From Antedon mediterranea (lineage: Eukaryota > Echinodermata > Crinoidea > Comatulida > Antedonidae), in the NCBI RefSeq assembly GCF_964355755.1, contig NC_092672.1, positions 1,240,001 to 1,304,000 of the forward strand: a DNA stretch of 64,000 bases. The letters are read 5' to 3'. Below are positions 14,704 through 26,800 of this stretch, one piece after another (within the stretch, counting starts at the first letter, position 1; each line of letters starts with the position of its first letter). The notes under the pieces are model-generated. The model ran no database searches and was not told the DNA's origin. It saw only the letters and a list, made by a program, of their open reading frames with translations. The translations under genes and the position numbers were made by a program.

Positions 14704-14853
14704 TGGTACACACTTGGATGCAACGCAAGGACGTAACCGCATCGCAAGTTAAACAATCACGACGAGATGGGTCCGAGTGTCGCGTGTGATTGCTCAACTC
14801 ATTTGCGTTGCGCCTACGTCACTGCGTTGCATCCAAGTTGGAACCAAAATAAA
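14704..14853. mobile_element. MITE-B copy 2
   Basis: CTTGGTACACACTTGGATGC ... GCATCCAAGTTGGAACCAA, with ACGCAAGGACGTAAC and TGCGCCTACGTC. A spurious ORF crosses it. Confidence 0.75.
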
Positions 14854-15588
14854 TGGTGTAATGAACGTTTTAGCTGCTACAGAGTTTGCCAATATATCCA
14901 CAGAAAGAAGCAAAAAATAAATATAAAAAAAGTTTTTCTCATGGTAACAAAATAGAAATAATGTTAATTTTATTTACAAATAAAAATAGTTCGTTATAAG
15001 TAATAGGAACTGGATCACATTGCACCTTAACAAATAAGTCTGCAACAAACAGAGAATAATATTTGAATAATTGCATTTTAGAAATTTAGAATATTAAACT
15101 TAAAGATGCTCTTGTGTGTGTGTCGTGTTGATATAAAGATACTGAAACGGCCGCGTGAACACACTTCAACAAATATAAACACAAATCTCGCAATGCACTC
15201 AAATCTTAGCAGCGCTATTATACTAGACCTGAGGTGATAACGAATGAAAGGATGCCAGAATCGGTATCTAATGGTAATTAATGAACTCGAAGTAAATTAA
15301 AGAAATGGTGTGATATATTACCACTCGATGGATCATTGACGACGGCGAATGATAACAGCGTCCAGGCGCCTAACATATTTCAACATTTAGAAAACGAATT
15401 AAGATATCTTGCTTAGAAAATAATTACTTAAATGTAAGCTTTAAAATGTATTTAAGAAACAAGCATTCGATGATAAGATTATGTAACACATATCCGTTTT
15501 ACTTAATCAAAAAAATGTAAATGAGCGTAGTTTATTATAAGTAAAGTATGAAATCGAAAGCATCACCAACACAAGACACGCGAGCTAA

Positions 15589-15767
15589 AGCGTGGTTCCC
15601 ACTAGCGACGCAACACAAGGAAGTAACGCAACGCAAGTGAATTGACCAATCACAAGCGATGGCTTATTCGCTTGTGATTGCTAACTGTCTATAACTTCGC
15701 TTGTCATTGGTTAAAACGCTTGCGTTGCGTTTACATCCTTGCGTTACGTTCTAGTGGGAACCAAGCT
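15589..15767. mobile_element. MITE-B copy 3 (young subfamily)
   Basis: AGCGTGGTTCCCACTAGCGA ... CTAGTGGGAACCAAGCT; flanks TAA and TTA. Nearly identical over its length to the copy at 46,055-46,232. Confidence 0.85.
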
Positions 15768-15817
15768 TTAGGTAGATTGTAACTGACTATTGAAACAGTC
15801 CAAGTAAACTTATGTTA

Positions 15818-15956
15818 AGCTTGGTTCACACTAGGACGCAACGCAATGACATAAGTGCAACGCCGCGTGAGTTGACCAATGACAACCGAATGTGCGAATC
15901 ATTTTTAAAATCACTTTAACTTAGTCCAACACTCGTCCCTTAGTGGGAACTAAGCA
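15818..15956. mobile_element. MITE-B copy 4
   Basis: AGCTTGGTTCACACTAGGAC ... TTAGTGGGAACTAAGCA with TTA on both sides. Lies 50 bp from copy 3. Confidence 0.8.
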
Positions 15957-16690
15957 TTATGTTATCCCTGTCACATCATATTCGTGTACCAATAACTTCA
16001 TAATAGTGACATTATTAGTAACTGCAAGTTTACAACATATATTATCAACAACTAATTAATTAAGTTAACGTAACGTTTGAAACTTCAAGTGAAATTAATA
16101 ACTTAGTAGTTCCAACATTGATTAACTAATTAACAGTATTAAAATGAAAACGATCAATTGATTGATTGAGATATCTTCCTTTATGATTTGTTATTCTTCA
16201 TACGAGTTTGTTTTTTTGAGAAACATAATCAGAAAGATCAATTATTCAGGAATGATTAATATTTAGGCCTATGAAACGGCAGCAGTAGTAAGTACAGTTT
16301 GAACCCAAATCGGAACATTGGTTTTATGTCCTCTTATTTTTAACCACATATATGTCATATAAATGCATTTACGGATGGATTAGTATAAGAATACGGTAAT
16401 CAGTTAAGTCAACTTCAATTTACGGTAATTTAAATAGCCAATGAAATTATATAATAACCATGACGTTTTGCTTCTTCGACTGTGTGTAGGAAGACAGCCA
16501 AGCAGTGTGGGAGTTGTTACAGGAAGGAAGAATGGGGTTGTGTGGAAAGGTGGTATCAGGTAGAAGGTGTGTGGCATGAAGAAGGCGTGTGGCAGGATGT
16601 CGGTGTGTCGCTGCAGAAAAGAGGAGTACAGTTTACCAAATGACATGATGTTTTTGGTAGAATACATGCTTGGTGAAAGAAGATTTTATG

Positions 16691-17001
16691 TAAACGAACG
16701 ATTTCATTAGTAAACCAACGATTTCATGTAAACCAACGATTTTGTGCTATCCAACGATCTTATGTAAACCGCGCGATCTTATTTAAACCGCGTGATCTTA
16801 TGTTAACCGCGCGATCTTATGTAAACTGCGTGATCTTATGTAAACCGCGCTATCTTATGTAAACCGCGCGATCTTATGTAAACCGCGCGATCTTATGTAA
16901 ACCGCGCGGTCTTATGTAAATCGCACGATCTTATTTAAACCGCGCGATCTTATATAAACCGCGCGATCTTATGTAAACCGCGCGATCTTATGGAAACATA
17001 T
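16691..17001. repeat. CpG-rich 19-bp minisatellite, about 16 copies
   Basis: Unit CTTATGTAAACCGCGCGAT; the left-most units are diverged (CCAACGATTTCATGTAAA). Each unit carries CGCGCG or a variant, unusual in this AT-rich sequence. Confidence 0.93.
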
Positions 17002-17447
17002 TATATTTTATAATCTGATGTTTGAAAGATAATGAACAATTATTTAACATAATGAAGAGAATAAAAAACATTCGATACATTTTCAATGATGCTGAATTGG
17101 ACAATATAGTGTTTAACATAATGTATTCATTGAGTTACTGCAATAATAGTAATAGTTATATATTACAAATTACCATTGCGAGAGGATACCATATGTTACA
17201 GCGATATGTTTCCATATGTCAAATGCATTAGTGTTTATGTACTAAAGGTAGACATATGTTAATTTTTCTGTTGCATTTTCTATAGTCAGACTAGAGCACT
17301 ATTAACGAGACACTTTTGGTACCCAACAAAATGCTCAAAATATGACTCTGTTTATAATAAAAACCATATTGTTTTTTCAAATACAATTATCAATGTTTGT
17401 TAGGATTGTCCACACACAAAACAACAACCACAGATTATCTGTTTTAA

Positions 17448-17611
17448 AGCTCTGTCTACACTCTTAAACTTCATGTGACAAAAATGTGTGCTGTGCTTAC
17501 CTAAATATGGATATGATAATATGATATCGCTACCATATTTGTGAATATTACTACAATGTTTGGGAACATCACACTTTTTTGTCAAACTAGTTTGATAGTG
17601 TGGACAGAGCT
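17448..17611. mobile_element. MITE-A copy 6
   Basis: AGCTCTGTCTACACTCTTAA ... GATAGTGTGGACAGAGCT, TAA on both sides. Confidence 0.85.
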
Positions 17612-18420
17612 TAAGGCCTGTTGACATACCGTAGGTGTGCTGCCGATCAAGTAAGTAGGCCTTATCTCAATAGAACCTACTATTTATATTATTTTACGGT
17701 ATTTTATTCATGTATAGGCGGGTTGGATTTAACATAGCTTCAAAAACAATATATCTGGATTAAAAAATTTAATAAAATCCCTGACAAGCAGTATACAAGT
17801 ACAAAACACAGAGACAAGACTGATACATTATTTATACGAGGTTACCATAGCAACAACAACGGATTTCAAACAATAGTGAATATAAATGATGTCGATGTTG
17901 TTATTTATAACAATAGTAATATTTATTATAAATACGTTGGAACAGCGTTATTGACATCTTACATTCACCAACAATATAACCATGACGTCACTCAACAATT
18001 TCCATATTCATGATTATAAGTTTTGAGTTACATTCATTTTATATTACATATTTTTTAAATGTTATTTTTTTTTTATTCACGTGTTAGTGCCCTCTTATAT
18101 GGACCACCTCTGGCCTTCTTGTCTACGGATATTATTATAGCAGACAATAGATTATTATTATCAGTATCACTTTTTGTGATATTTGGATTATTATGGACAA
18201 TTTATTTACAATTTTGTCAAGTTTTCCAACTCTTACCGGCTTCCTTTCAGAATACAGTTATGACATATATCATGTGATACACATGCAACTCTGTAATCAA
18301 GGAATGTGTTTATGATACTGAGAGCAGCAAGTGACATTTGTTAGATAAAATATATAAATAAAATTACTGAAATTAATTTAAACTCACCTCTTTGAGAAAA
18401 TTGTGTTCATTTGTTTCTTT

Positions 18421-18616
18421 TCTCTACCGTCTACGTTCATTATCTATCCAAGCTATTGCAGCATAGGATGCACTAGTACCGTGGAGTACAGTACTTGTAT
18501 TTCTTATGGCTAAAATAATATGTTTGCATTTTGCCATAAACTCGCTGCCGGCGGCGGAGGCGCGGGCGTTTTTCATACAGTAGTGCATCTGAAGACGAGC
18601 GACTTTCTTCATCTTC
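18421..18616 (-). other. GC-rich, exon-like segment of unknown nature
   Basis: On the minus strand a TATAG|GAACGG acceptor-like site is followed by an open stretch containing TEDEESRSSSDALLYEKRPR and LRRRQRVYGK up to a stop, with a possible donor (CACG|GTACTA) just before it. It is GC-richer than its surroundings. I recognise no family and no partner exon, so this may be a gene remnant or chance. Confidence 0.22.
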
Positions 18617-18668
18617 CGTTCCTATATCATGCAATCAGATGACAAACATGAAGATAATACATATACTA

Positions 18669-21600
18669 TAGTACAGGGATTTTGTCATATCAATTGTGCT
18701 ATAGTAACCAGTTTTGACATAAATGGTTACTATAGTATAATAAACATGCGCAGAGTCGACTAATGGGTTCTGCCCATGTTAATTGTGCTATAGTAACCAG
18801 TTTATCGAAAAATAAAAAAGACGAAAATTGACCATTTTTTGAAAAAATCCCTGTACTATAGTACAGGAAACTTTTAAAAAATGGCCGATTTTCGACCCTT
18901 CTATTTTTTTGACATAAATGGTTACTATAGCATAATAAACATGCGCAGAGTCGAATAATGCGTTCTGCGCATGTCAATTGTGCTATAGTAACCACTTTTG
19001 ACATAAATGGTTACTATTGCATAATAAACATGCGCAGAGTCGAAAAATGGGTTCTGCGCATGTCAATTGTGCTATAGTAACCACTTTTGACATAAATGGC
19101 TACTATTGCATAATAAACATGAGCAGAGGCGAATAATGGGTTCTGCGCATGTTAATTGTTCTGCCCATGTTAATTGTGCTATAGTAACCAGTTTTATCAA
19201 AAAATAAAAAGGACGAAAATTGACCATTTTTTGAAAAAATCCCTGTACTATAGTACAGGGAAATTTTCAAAAATGGCCGATTTTCGACCCTTTTATTTTT
19301 TTACAAAAATGGTTACTATTGCATAATAAACATGCGCAGAGACGAATAATTGGTTCTGCGCATGTCAATTGTGCTATAGTAACCACTTTTGACATGAATG
19401 GTTACTATTGCATAATAAACATGCACAGAGTCGACTAATGGGTTCTGCGCATGTTAATTGTGCTATAGTAACCACTTTTGACATAAATGGTTACTATAGC
19501 ATAATAAACATGCGCAGAGTCGACTAATGGGTTCTGCGCATGTTAATTGTGGTATAGTAACCAGTTTTATCGAAAAATAGAAAGGTCGAAAATTGGCAAT
19601 TTTTTTGAAAAAAATCCCTGTACAGAAAATTTTCGAAAAATGGCCGATTTTCGACCCTTTTATTTTTTGACATAAATGGTTATTATTGCATAATAAACAT
19701 GCGCAGAGACGAATAATGTTTCTGCGCATGTGAATTGTGCAATGGTAACCAGTTTTGACATAAATGGTTACTATAGTATAATAAACATTCGCAGAGTCGA
19801 CTAATGGGTTCTGCGCATGTTAATTGTGCTATAGTAACCAGTTTTATCGAAAAATAAAAAGGATGAAAATTGACCATTTTTTGAAAAAATCCCTGTACTA
19901 TAGTACAGGAAAATTTTCGAAAAATGGTCGATTTTCGACCTTTTTATATTTTGACATAAATGGTTATTATTGCATAATAAACATGCGCAGAGACGAATAA
20001 TGGGTTCTGCGCATGTCAATTGTGCTATAGTAACCACTTTTGACATAAATGGTTACTATTGCATAATAAAATGCGCAGAGGCGAATAATGGGTTCTGCGC
20101 ATATCAATTGTGCTATAGTAACCAGTTTTATCGAAAAATAAAAAGGTCGAAAATTGGCCATTTTTTTGAAAAAAATCCCGGTACTATAGTATAGGAAAAT
20201 TTTCAAAAATGGCCGATTTTTTACCTTTCTATTTTTTAACATAAATGGTTACTATAGCATAATAAACATGCGCAGAGTCGAATAATGCGTTCTGCGCATG
20301 TCAATTGTGCTATAGTAACCACTTTTGCCATAAATGGTTACTATTGCATAATAAACATGGGCAGAGTCGACTAATGGGTTCTGCGCATGTTAATTGTGCT
20401 ATAGTAACCAGTTTTATCGAAAAATAAAAAGGACGAAAATTGACAATTTTTTGAAAAAATCCCTGTACTATAGTACAGGAAAATTTGCGAAAAATGGTCG
20501 ATTTTCGACCCTTTTATTTTTTGACATAAATGGTTACTATTGCATAATAAACATGCGCAGAGACGAATAATGGGTTCTGCGCATTTCAATTGTGCTATAG
20601 TAACCACTTTTGACATAAATGGTTACTATTGCATAATAAACATGCGCAGAGGCGAATAATGGGTTCTGCGCATATCAGTTGTGCTATAGTAACCAGTTTT
20701 ATCGAAAAATAAAAAGGTCGAAAATTGGCCATTTTTTGGAAAAAATCCCTGTACTATAGTACAGGGAAATTTTCAAAAATGACCGATTTTCGACCCTTCT
20801 ATTTTTTGACATAAATGGTTACTATAGCATAATAAACATGCGCAGAGTCGAATAATGGCTTCTGCGCATGTCAATTGTGCTATAGTAACCACTTTTGACA
20901 TAAATGGTTATATTACTATAGCATAATAAACATGAGCAGAGTCGAATAATGCGTTCTGCGCATGTCAATTGTGCTATAGTAACCAGTTTTATCGAAATAT
21001 AAAAATGTAGAATTAGGTAGGTAAAAGGGAAATTTTCAAAAAAATGGCCGATTTTCGACCCTTTTTATTAAATGGTTACTATAGTATAATAAACATGCGC
21101 AGAGGCGAATAATGGGTTCTGCGCTTGTCAATTGTGCTATAGTAACCAGTTTTATCGAAAAATAAAAAGGACGAAAATTGACAATTTTTTGAAAAAATCC
21201 CTGTACTATAGTACAGGAAAATTTGCGAAAAATGGTCGATTTTCGACCCGTTTATTTTTTGACATAAATGGTTACTATTGCATAATAAACATGCGCAGAG
21301 ACGAATAATGGGTTCTGCGCATTTCAATTGTGCTATAGTAACCACTTTTGACATAAATGGTTACTATTGCATAATAAACATGCGCAGAGGCGAATAATGG
21401 GTTCTGCGCATATCAGTTGTGCTATAGTAACCAGTTTTATCGAAAAATAAAAAGGTCGAAAATTGGCCATTTTTTGGAAAAAATCCCTGTACTATAGTAC
21501 AGGGAAATTTTCAAAAATGACCGATTTTCGACCCTTCTATTTTTTGACATAAATGGTTACTATAGCATAATAAACATGCGCAGAGTCGAATAATGGCTTC

Positions 21601-22152
21601 TGCGCATGTCAATTGTGCTATAGTAACCACTTTTGACATAAATGGTTATATTACTATAGCATAATAAACATGAGCAGAGTCGAATAATGCGTTCTGCGCA
21701 TGTCAATTGTGCTATAGTAACCAGTTTTATCGAAATATAAAAAGGTAGAATTAGGTAGGTAAAAGGGAAATTTTCAAAAAATGGCCGATTTTCGACCCTT
21801 TTTATTAAATGGTTACTATAGTATAATAAACATGCGCAGAGGCGAATAATGGGTTCTGCGCTTGTCAATTGTGCTATAGTAACCAGTTTTATCGAAAAAT
21901 TAAAAGGTCGAAAATTGGCAATTTTTTTGAAAAAATCCCTGTACTATAAAAAATCCCTGCACTATAGTACATGGATTTATTCAAAAAGGGCAAAATGGCA
22001 CCCTTTTATTTTTCGACAAAACTGGTTTCTATGGCACTATAAACTGATGTTAATGTAATATATGATCATATATAGCAATATTATCGCATATAAATTGAAT
22101 TTATAAAACTTGATATCTTGGCCATTTTTGAACAAATCCCTGTACAGGGATT
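18669..22152. repeat. Array of cruciform-forming palindromes, about 3.5 kb
   Basis: Two modules alternate. Module 1 (about 75 bp) is a hairpin GGTTACTATAGCA ... TGCTATAGTAACC with inner arms ATGCGCAGA/TCTGCGCAT. Module 2 (about 120 bp) is a longer hairpin around CCCTGTACTATAGTACAGGG, with arms TCGAAAAATAAAAAGG and CCTTTTATTTTTTGA. Spacers read TTTTGACATAAAT. Every ORF across the array is a by-product. Confidence 0.92.
20400..21890. repeat. Near-identical tandem duplication of 738 bp within the palindrome array
   Basis: Sequence from about 20,400 reappears at +738, including rare variants such as GGTTATATTACTATAGC (20,907 and 21,645) and GAATTAGGTAGGTAAAAGGG (21,010 and 21,748). Confidence 0.9.
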
Positions 22153-22510
22153 TTTTGGTAATTTTATACAAGAAATAAATATATCATACTGTCTGATGAC
22201 TGTTACTACGATGTAAATAACACAAAATGCTAACAGTATCCATGAAATTAGTGTTTTAGTTTCATTTGATATCATAGAATTACTAACATAAGGCAGGTGT
22301 TGAGGGCAGTGTTCTCAATAATTTAGAAATCAACAATTATGCACTGTACCTAACCATATCATAATAGTGGTATACTGTAAGATTATCCAAAAATAAATCA
22401 AATTTACAACATATATATTTTTTATACTTTCTCTTGTTTAATGTTTCTAGTGGCTAGGCCTAGCCTACCAACACTAGACAAGTGTTCGTTACATTTTCAC
22501 CATTTTCTAA

Positions 22511-22691
22511 AGCTCTGTCTAAACAATCAAACTAGTTTAACAAAAAATGTTACGTGCCCAAATATGGTAGTGATATTCCTAAATATAGTAGTGATATGCT
22601 TAAATATGGTAGTGATATGACATCATCATGTCCCTATATGGGCACATCACATTTTTTTTGTCATATAAAGTTTGATAGTGCAGACAGAGCT
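22511..22691. mobile_element. MITE-A copy 7
   Basis: AGCTCTGTCTAAACAATCAA ... GATAGTGCAGACAGAGCT; left flank TAA, right flank AAA (one mismatch). Confidence 0.8.
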
Positions 22692-23133
22692 AAACGCCAG
22701 TTGGAAGCTATTCATTCAGGTAAATCTTGCTGATGCAACCGACGCCGAGAGTTATATACACAGAAAAAATTAAATAATTATTCTTGATAATCCTTTAAAC
22801 GTTCTAGTCTAGACATCTTATTGCCACAAAAAGAGCAATATTTGGTAATGAGAAGGCATGATTTAAATATAGCACCTATTATAAATTATAAATAACAATC
22901 CTTAGCTGTACTACACAGTGATGTATGTAAAAAGGTGTGTTGTATAATATGCAGGATTCCCTCATCATTACTCAGTACTCTGTGCATTGTTTGCATTTAC
23001 TAAAAAATGGAAAGAAAAACAAAATTCAATACATTCTTCAAATTATTGTGGAAACCTAGTAAATATTTGATAATAGAAAAAAGTACTGTATGTTCTAATA
23101 AATATTTTATAACACCTACATAAATTCCAGTCA

Positions 23134-23232
23134 TTTGATTGGATGATTGTGGGTCACGTAAGCCTAACTAGGCCTAGGATTGTTTGATTGGATGATTGTG
23201 GGTCACGTAAGCCTAACTAGACCTAGGATTGT
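23134..23232. repeat. 49-bp direct duplication
   Basis: TTTGATTGGATGATTGTGGG through GCCTAACTAGGCCTAGGATTG occurs twice in tandem with one or two differences. Confidence 0.9.
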
Positions 23233-23502
23233 ATGGTCGTTGTCATAATTAATATTACAGTAGTTATATTTTGCCTTGTTTAAATATAACACTATTCACC
23301 TCATGGCCTTATGTACCATTCCACTCATAAACATTCATTATTTGTATCATAATTAATGAATAATTATTAATTTTCTGTTTAATACGATTTTGGTTTTCAC
23401 AATTAGGCATTAAATCTTTTAATAATTGCAACATGTTCATTTCTAAGAGACAGAAATTTTGAAGATTCTAGATGCAACGGACGTCTGCATTTGTAGATAT
23501 AA

Positions 23503-23508
23503 TTTATT
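23503..23508 (-). terminator. Candidate PLEKHM2 polyadenylation signal (AATAAA)
   Basis: Plus-strand TTTATT, which is AATAAA on the minus strand, about 200 bases past the PLEKHM2 stop codon. The motif is common by chance in DNA this AT-rich, so position is the only support. Confidence 0.35.
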
Positions 23509-23705
23509 CAAAAGGTATTCAACATTATGCATAAAATCACAACACACAATGTTAAGTGCTATAATTTGTCTGTTAATGTGCAGATGAATAAAATCGATAA
23601 TATGTTTTAAAAAATCAAAATGTAACATATTGTTGATGTATAATATGCATAAGATAAAATCAATAAGTAACAAAAAAAGAAGACTATACCTCATTTCTTG
23701 TTTCT

Positions 23706-23840
23706 TCACCATATATTACCACCCACTCTTCCCCGGAGTAAACTATCGCTTCGTTGCCATGACGACTGGATTAATAAAAAGCATTCCTGACAACGTTGTT
23801 TGACTTTTTCTTCATCAATGGGTTTAATAGGCAAAACAGC
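23706..23840 (-). CDS. PLEKHM2: PLEKHM2 exon 16 (C-terminus and stop)
   Basis: Codes AVLPIKPIDEEKVKQRCQEC, then LLIQSSWQRSDSLLRGRVGG and NIW before TGA. Human ends LIHSAWQRSDSLCRGRASRD plus PWC, so the terminus is nearly collinear. Confidence 0.93.
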   Translation of the reverse strand, partial: AVLPIKPIDEEKVKQRCQECFLLIQSSWQRSDSLLRGRVGGNIW

Positions 23841-26800
23841 CTGAAAAAAGTGTAGTTAAAAATAATACGAGTCTTGTTGATAGGTACAGACTGTAACAAG
23901 TTCAATATGAATGTTATAGGTACAGTGGTGATCTAGTCTTTTAAAATTGGGGGAAAGTGGGATGAGGTTGACAGCCTAAAAAATGGTTCTGAACTTAAAC
24001 CTAATGTTCTTAAATTTCTAGTTTCTTGGTTATGTTATTGTTGCTTAAAAATATTATTACCAAGGTATCAATTTAATTATCAAAATGGTATAATTTTTTA
24101 CTGCAAATGTAATAAACCTAAATTATTGTCAACATATTTTTTTTTTTTAAATGGAAACCAGTAACATATGAAAACAAATTATGTCGTAAGTCTGTTTCTG
24201 TATCTATTTTGAAAACAAAGGCTAGAATCTAAAGCATGCAATATTTGTTTAGGATAAGAAGTTAATCCCTTACTTAAATAAATGGATCCACCAAATTTAT
24301 ATGTAATCTTGTTATATGCATAGAAAATGAATTAGGTCTACAAGCAGATAGAAACTTAAGACACAAACTTAAAAGCAGAGTAGATGACAAGATCAACATT
24401 CGATATATATGGATATAGTGATATGGATCCAGCAAGCACTGACCAATCAGAAGCTGTTAATGCACCTATAGATATTACTTTATTAAGCACAAACTTTAGT
24501 GTCTTAAGACAGAAGCCTAAGTGGTTATATAGACATCTTGATTTCAGCATGCTCAGATGATAAAACAGGCTTAGAAGAATAGCAGATATAAAATATGGAT
24601 GTATTGTAAAATAGCGAATTTTACATAAAATGCATTAAATAAAAAAAAACAAAAAAAAAAAACAAAAAGAAAAAAAAATACAAACAGAAAAACAAATACA
24701 AACATGTTTAATACAATCACAATTTTGTAAATAAAAAAAAATTAGTTTGAAACCAAATTATATTCTTTCAATCATTGCATCATGATGAAATATATTCTTT
24801 TTGTAGGTAAGCAATACAGAAAACATAAACTGATCATTTTGTTACATTTTTCTATTGAATTACATGAAGTATGATGTAAGAATTAACCTACAACTGATCA
24901 ATTCATGATTTCTGTATAGCCTACCTACAGATAAACAATGCACATCTTACTGTTGTAATTAGAAATACACATCTCTATGTAAAGCTCTGTCTACACTATC
25001 AAACTAGTTTGACCAAAAAAGTGTGATGTGCCCAAATATGGTGGTGATATGCTTAAATATGGTAGTGATATGACATCATCGTATCCATATATGGGCATAT
25101 TGCAATGTGGACAAAGATTTAGAAGAGGATCTTAACATTACAAAATGAACCTCAAGAACAAGTTGACAAAAAACGTGTACAAACCTGTTTTGATTTCTGC
25201 CACGCATCACTGACCGCAAGTTCAAACTTCTGTTTCTCGGCTGCGCTCATGAAATAAAACACCCATGGATTGTCCCCCTCACCGTCATTAAATTTCTAGC
25301 AAAAAATTTACAAGATTAATATTAATACTGCAGTAGATTCATTGTTTTACTTCAGTAATATACATTAAATTAACTATACTATTAAACTATAACTATTGAA
25401 TAAGATAATGGTATAGTGTTTTCGGAAGGTTTCTTGCTTTTTTTACTTTATCGTTTTGATCTAGTTTGTTGCTTATTTTATTTGTATCTCCATTGATATC
25501 TTGCCACTGATACCCACAGCATTGTCATTTTGTATCTCCATTGAGATCCAGCCACTGATACCCACAGCATTGTCATTTTGTATCTCCATTGATATCTAGT
25601 CACTGGTACCCACAACATTGTCATTTTGTATCTCCATTGATATCTAGCCACTGATACCCACAGCATTGTCATTTTCTCAGTATTTTGCTTATAAATCTAT
25701 CATTGCATTAATCAATATTATGATATAAATATATTATACTGTTATATTGTCAGTGACATTGTCTTGTCAGTGTGTGTACTGTCCTAATGGTCAGCTTCAG
25801 CTGGATGCACCATGCAAAACATAGTCAAAATAAATCAACATGTAACATAACTATTATATAATACTTACAACTATTGAATAAGACTGTAGTGCGTAGTCCA
25901 TCTGTAGACTGGTGATGTCACATATATTACAGCTACCAAGAATACGATAGAATTGCGTTTGACAGTCTTCGTGACAAAGAAACAACTTGGTATCCGACAC
26001 GACTAGACAACAAGGCTGGCAGGGAGAAGGTGCGTTACCCTCAATTTTAGACGTCATCTGTGAACATTAAAAGTTGTGATGGATACATTATTTTATTTTC
26101 ATTATAAAAGTTTTTTTATTTATTTTTTTTTTCTCCATGGATTTTTCTTCTTGAAAATCTACTATTACCGGTAGTTTCTTCATTAATAATAATAGAATAA
26201 GAATAATTTTTATTAAATCTTCTTTCTTTTAAAAAAAAAAAAAATTTATGTGAATTTCTCTTTTTTAAATATTGTATTGTACCAATATATAATATTCAAC
26301 AGTATATATATATATATGTATACGTACACTTTGTGCAACTATAGTGCAGATGGCTTGTAGCCAATCAGAGACTTCCATTTCATTTTCGCAGGCAACTTGC
26401 AGTGACGAGCCATCATCCAGAATGAGTTCAAAGGCATATGGTCGATCTCCATTACGCACTCGACGACATCCGCCAAAACGATTTGACCTAAACATTGATG
26501 ATACCAATATTTTATATTTTAGAAAACACATTATAATTGGTACTCATACAGTGTCAAAGTTATGCAACAATGTTCATGTTAATATCAAATGGGTTTTTGA
26601 CAATAGTTGCAACCAATACAGTATAGTAATTTACAGCCAATACAGCAATTTGTAGCCAATACAGTAATTTGCAACCAATACAGTAATTTGCAGCCAATAC
26701 AGTAATTTGCAACCAATACAGTAATTTGCAACCAATATCGTAATTTGCAACCAATACAGTAATTTGTAGCCAATACAGTAATTTGCAGCCAATACAGTAA

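Noticed and set aside
16404-16667. Minus-strand ORF rich in His/Phe/Pro/Thr
   Set aside because: Arises from a GT/AG-rich purine stretch on the plus strand; no recognisable domain.
18699-21868. Many minus-strand ORFs of 64-102 aa with shared sequence (TIAQLTCAEPI-like)
   Set aside because: They are translations of the palindromic repeat modules; both strands and several frames are open in the same places, and copies differ by frameshifts.
25478-25672. Minus-strand ORF with a repeated 16-residue motif (MTMLWVSVARYQWRYK)
   Set aside because: It is the 48-bp tandem repeat read in frame, lying in an intron between two well-conserved PLEKHM2 exons.
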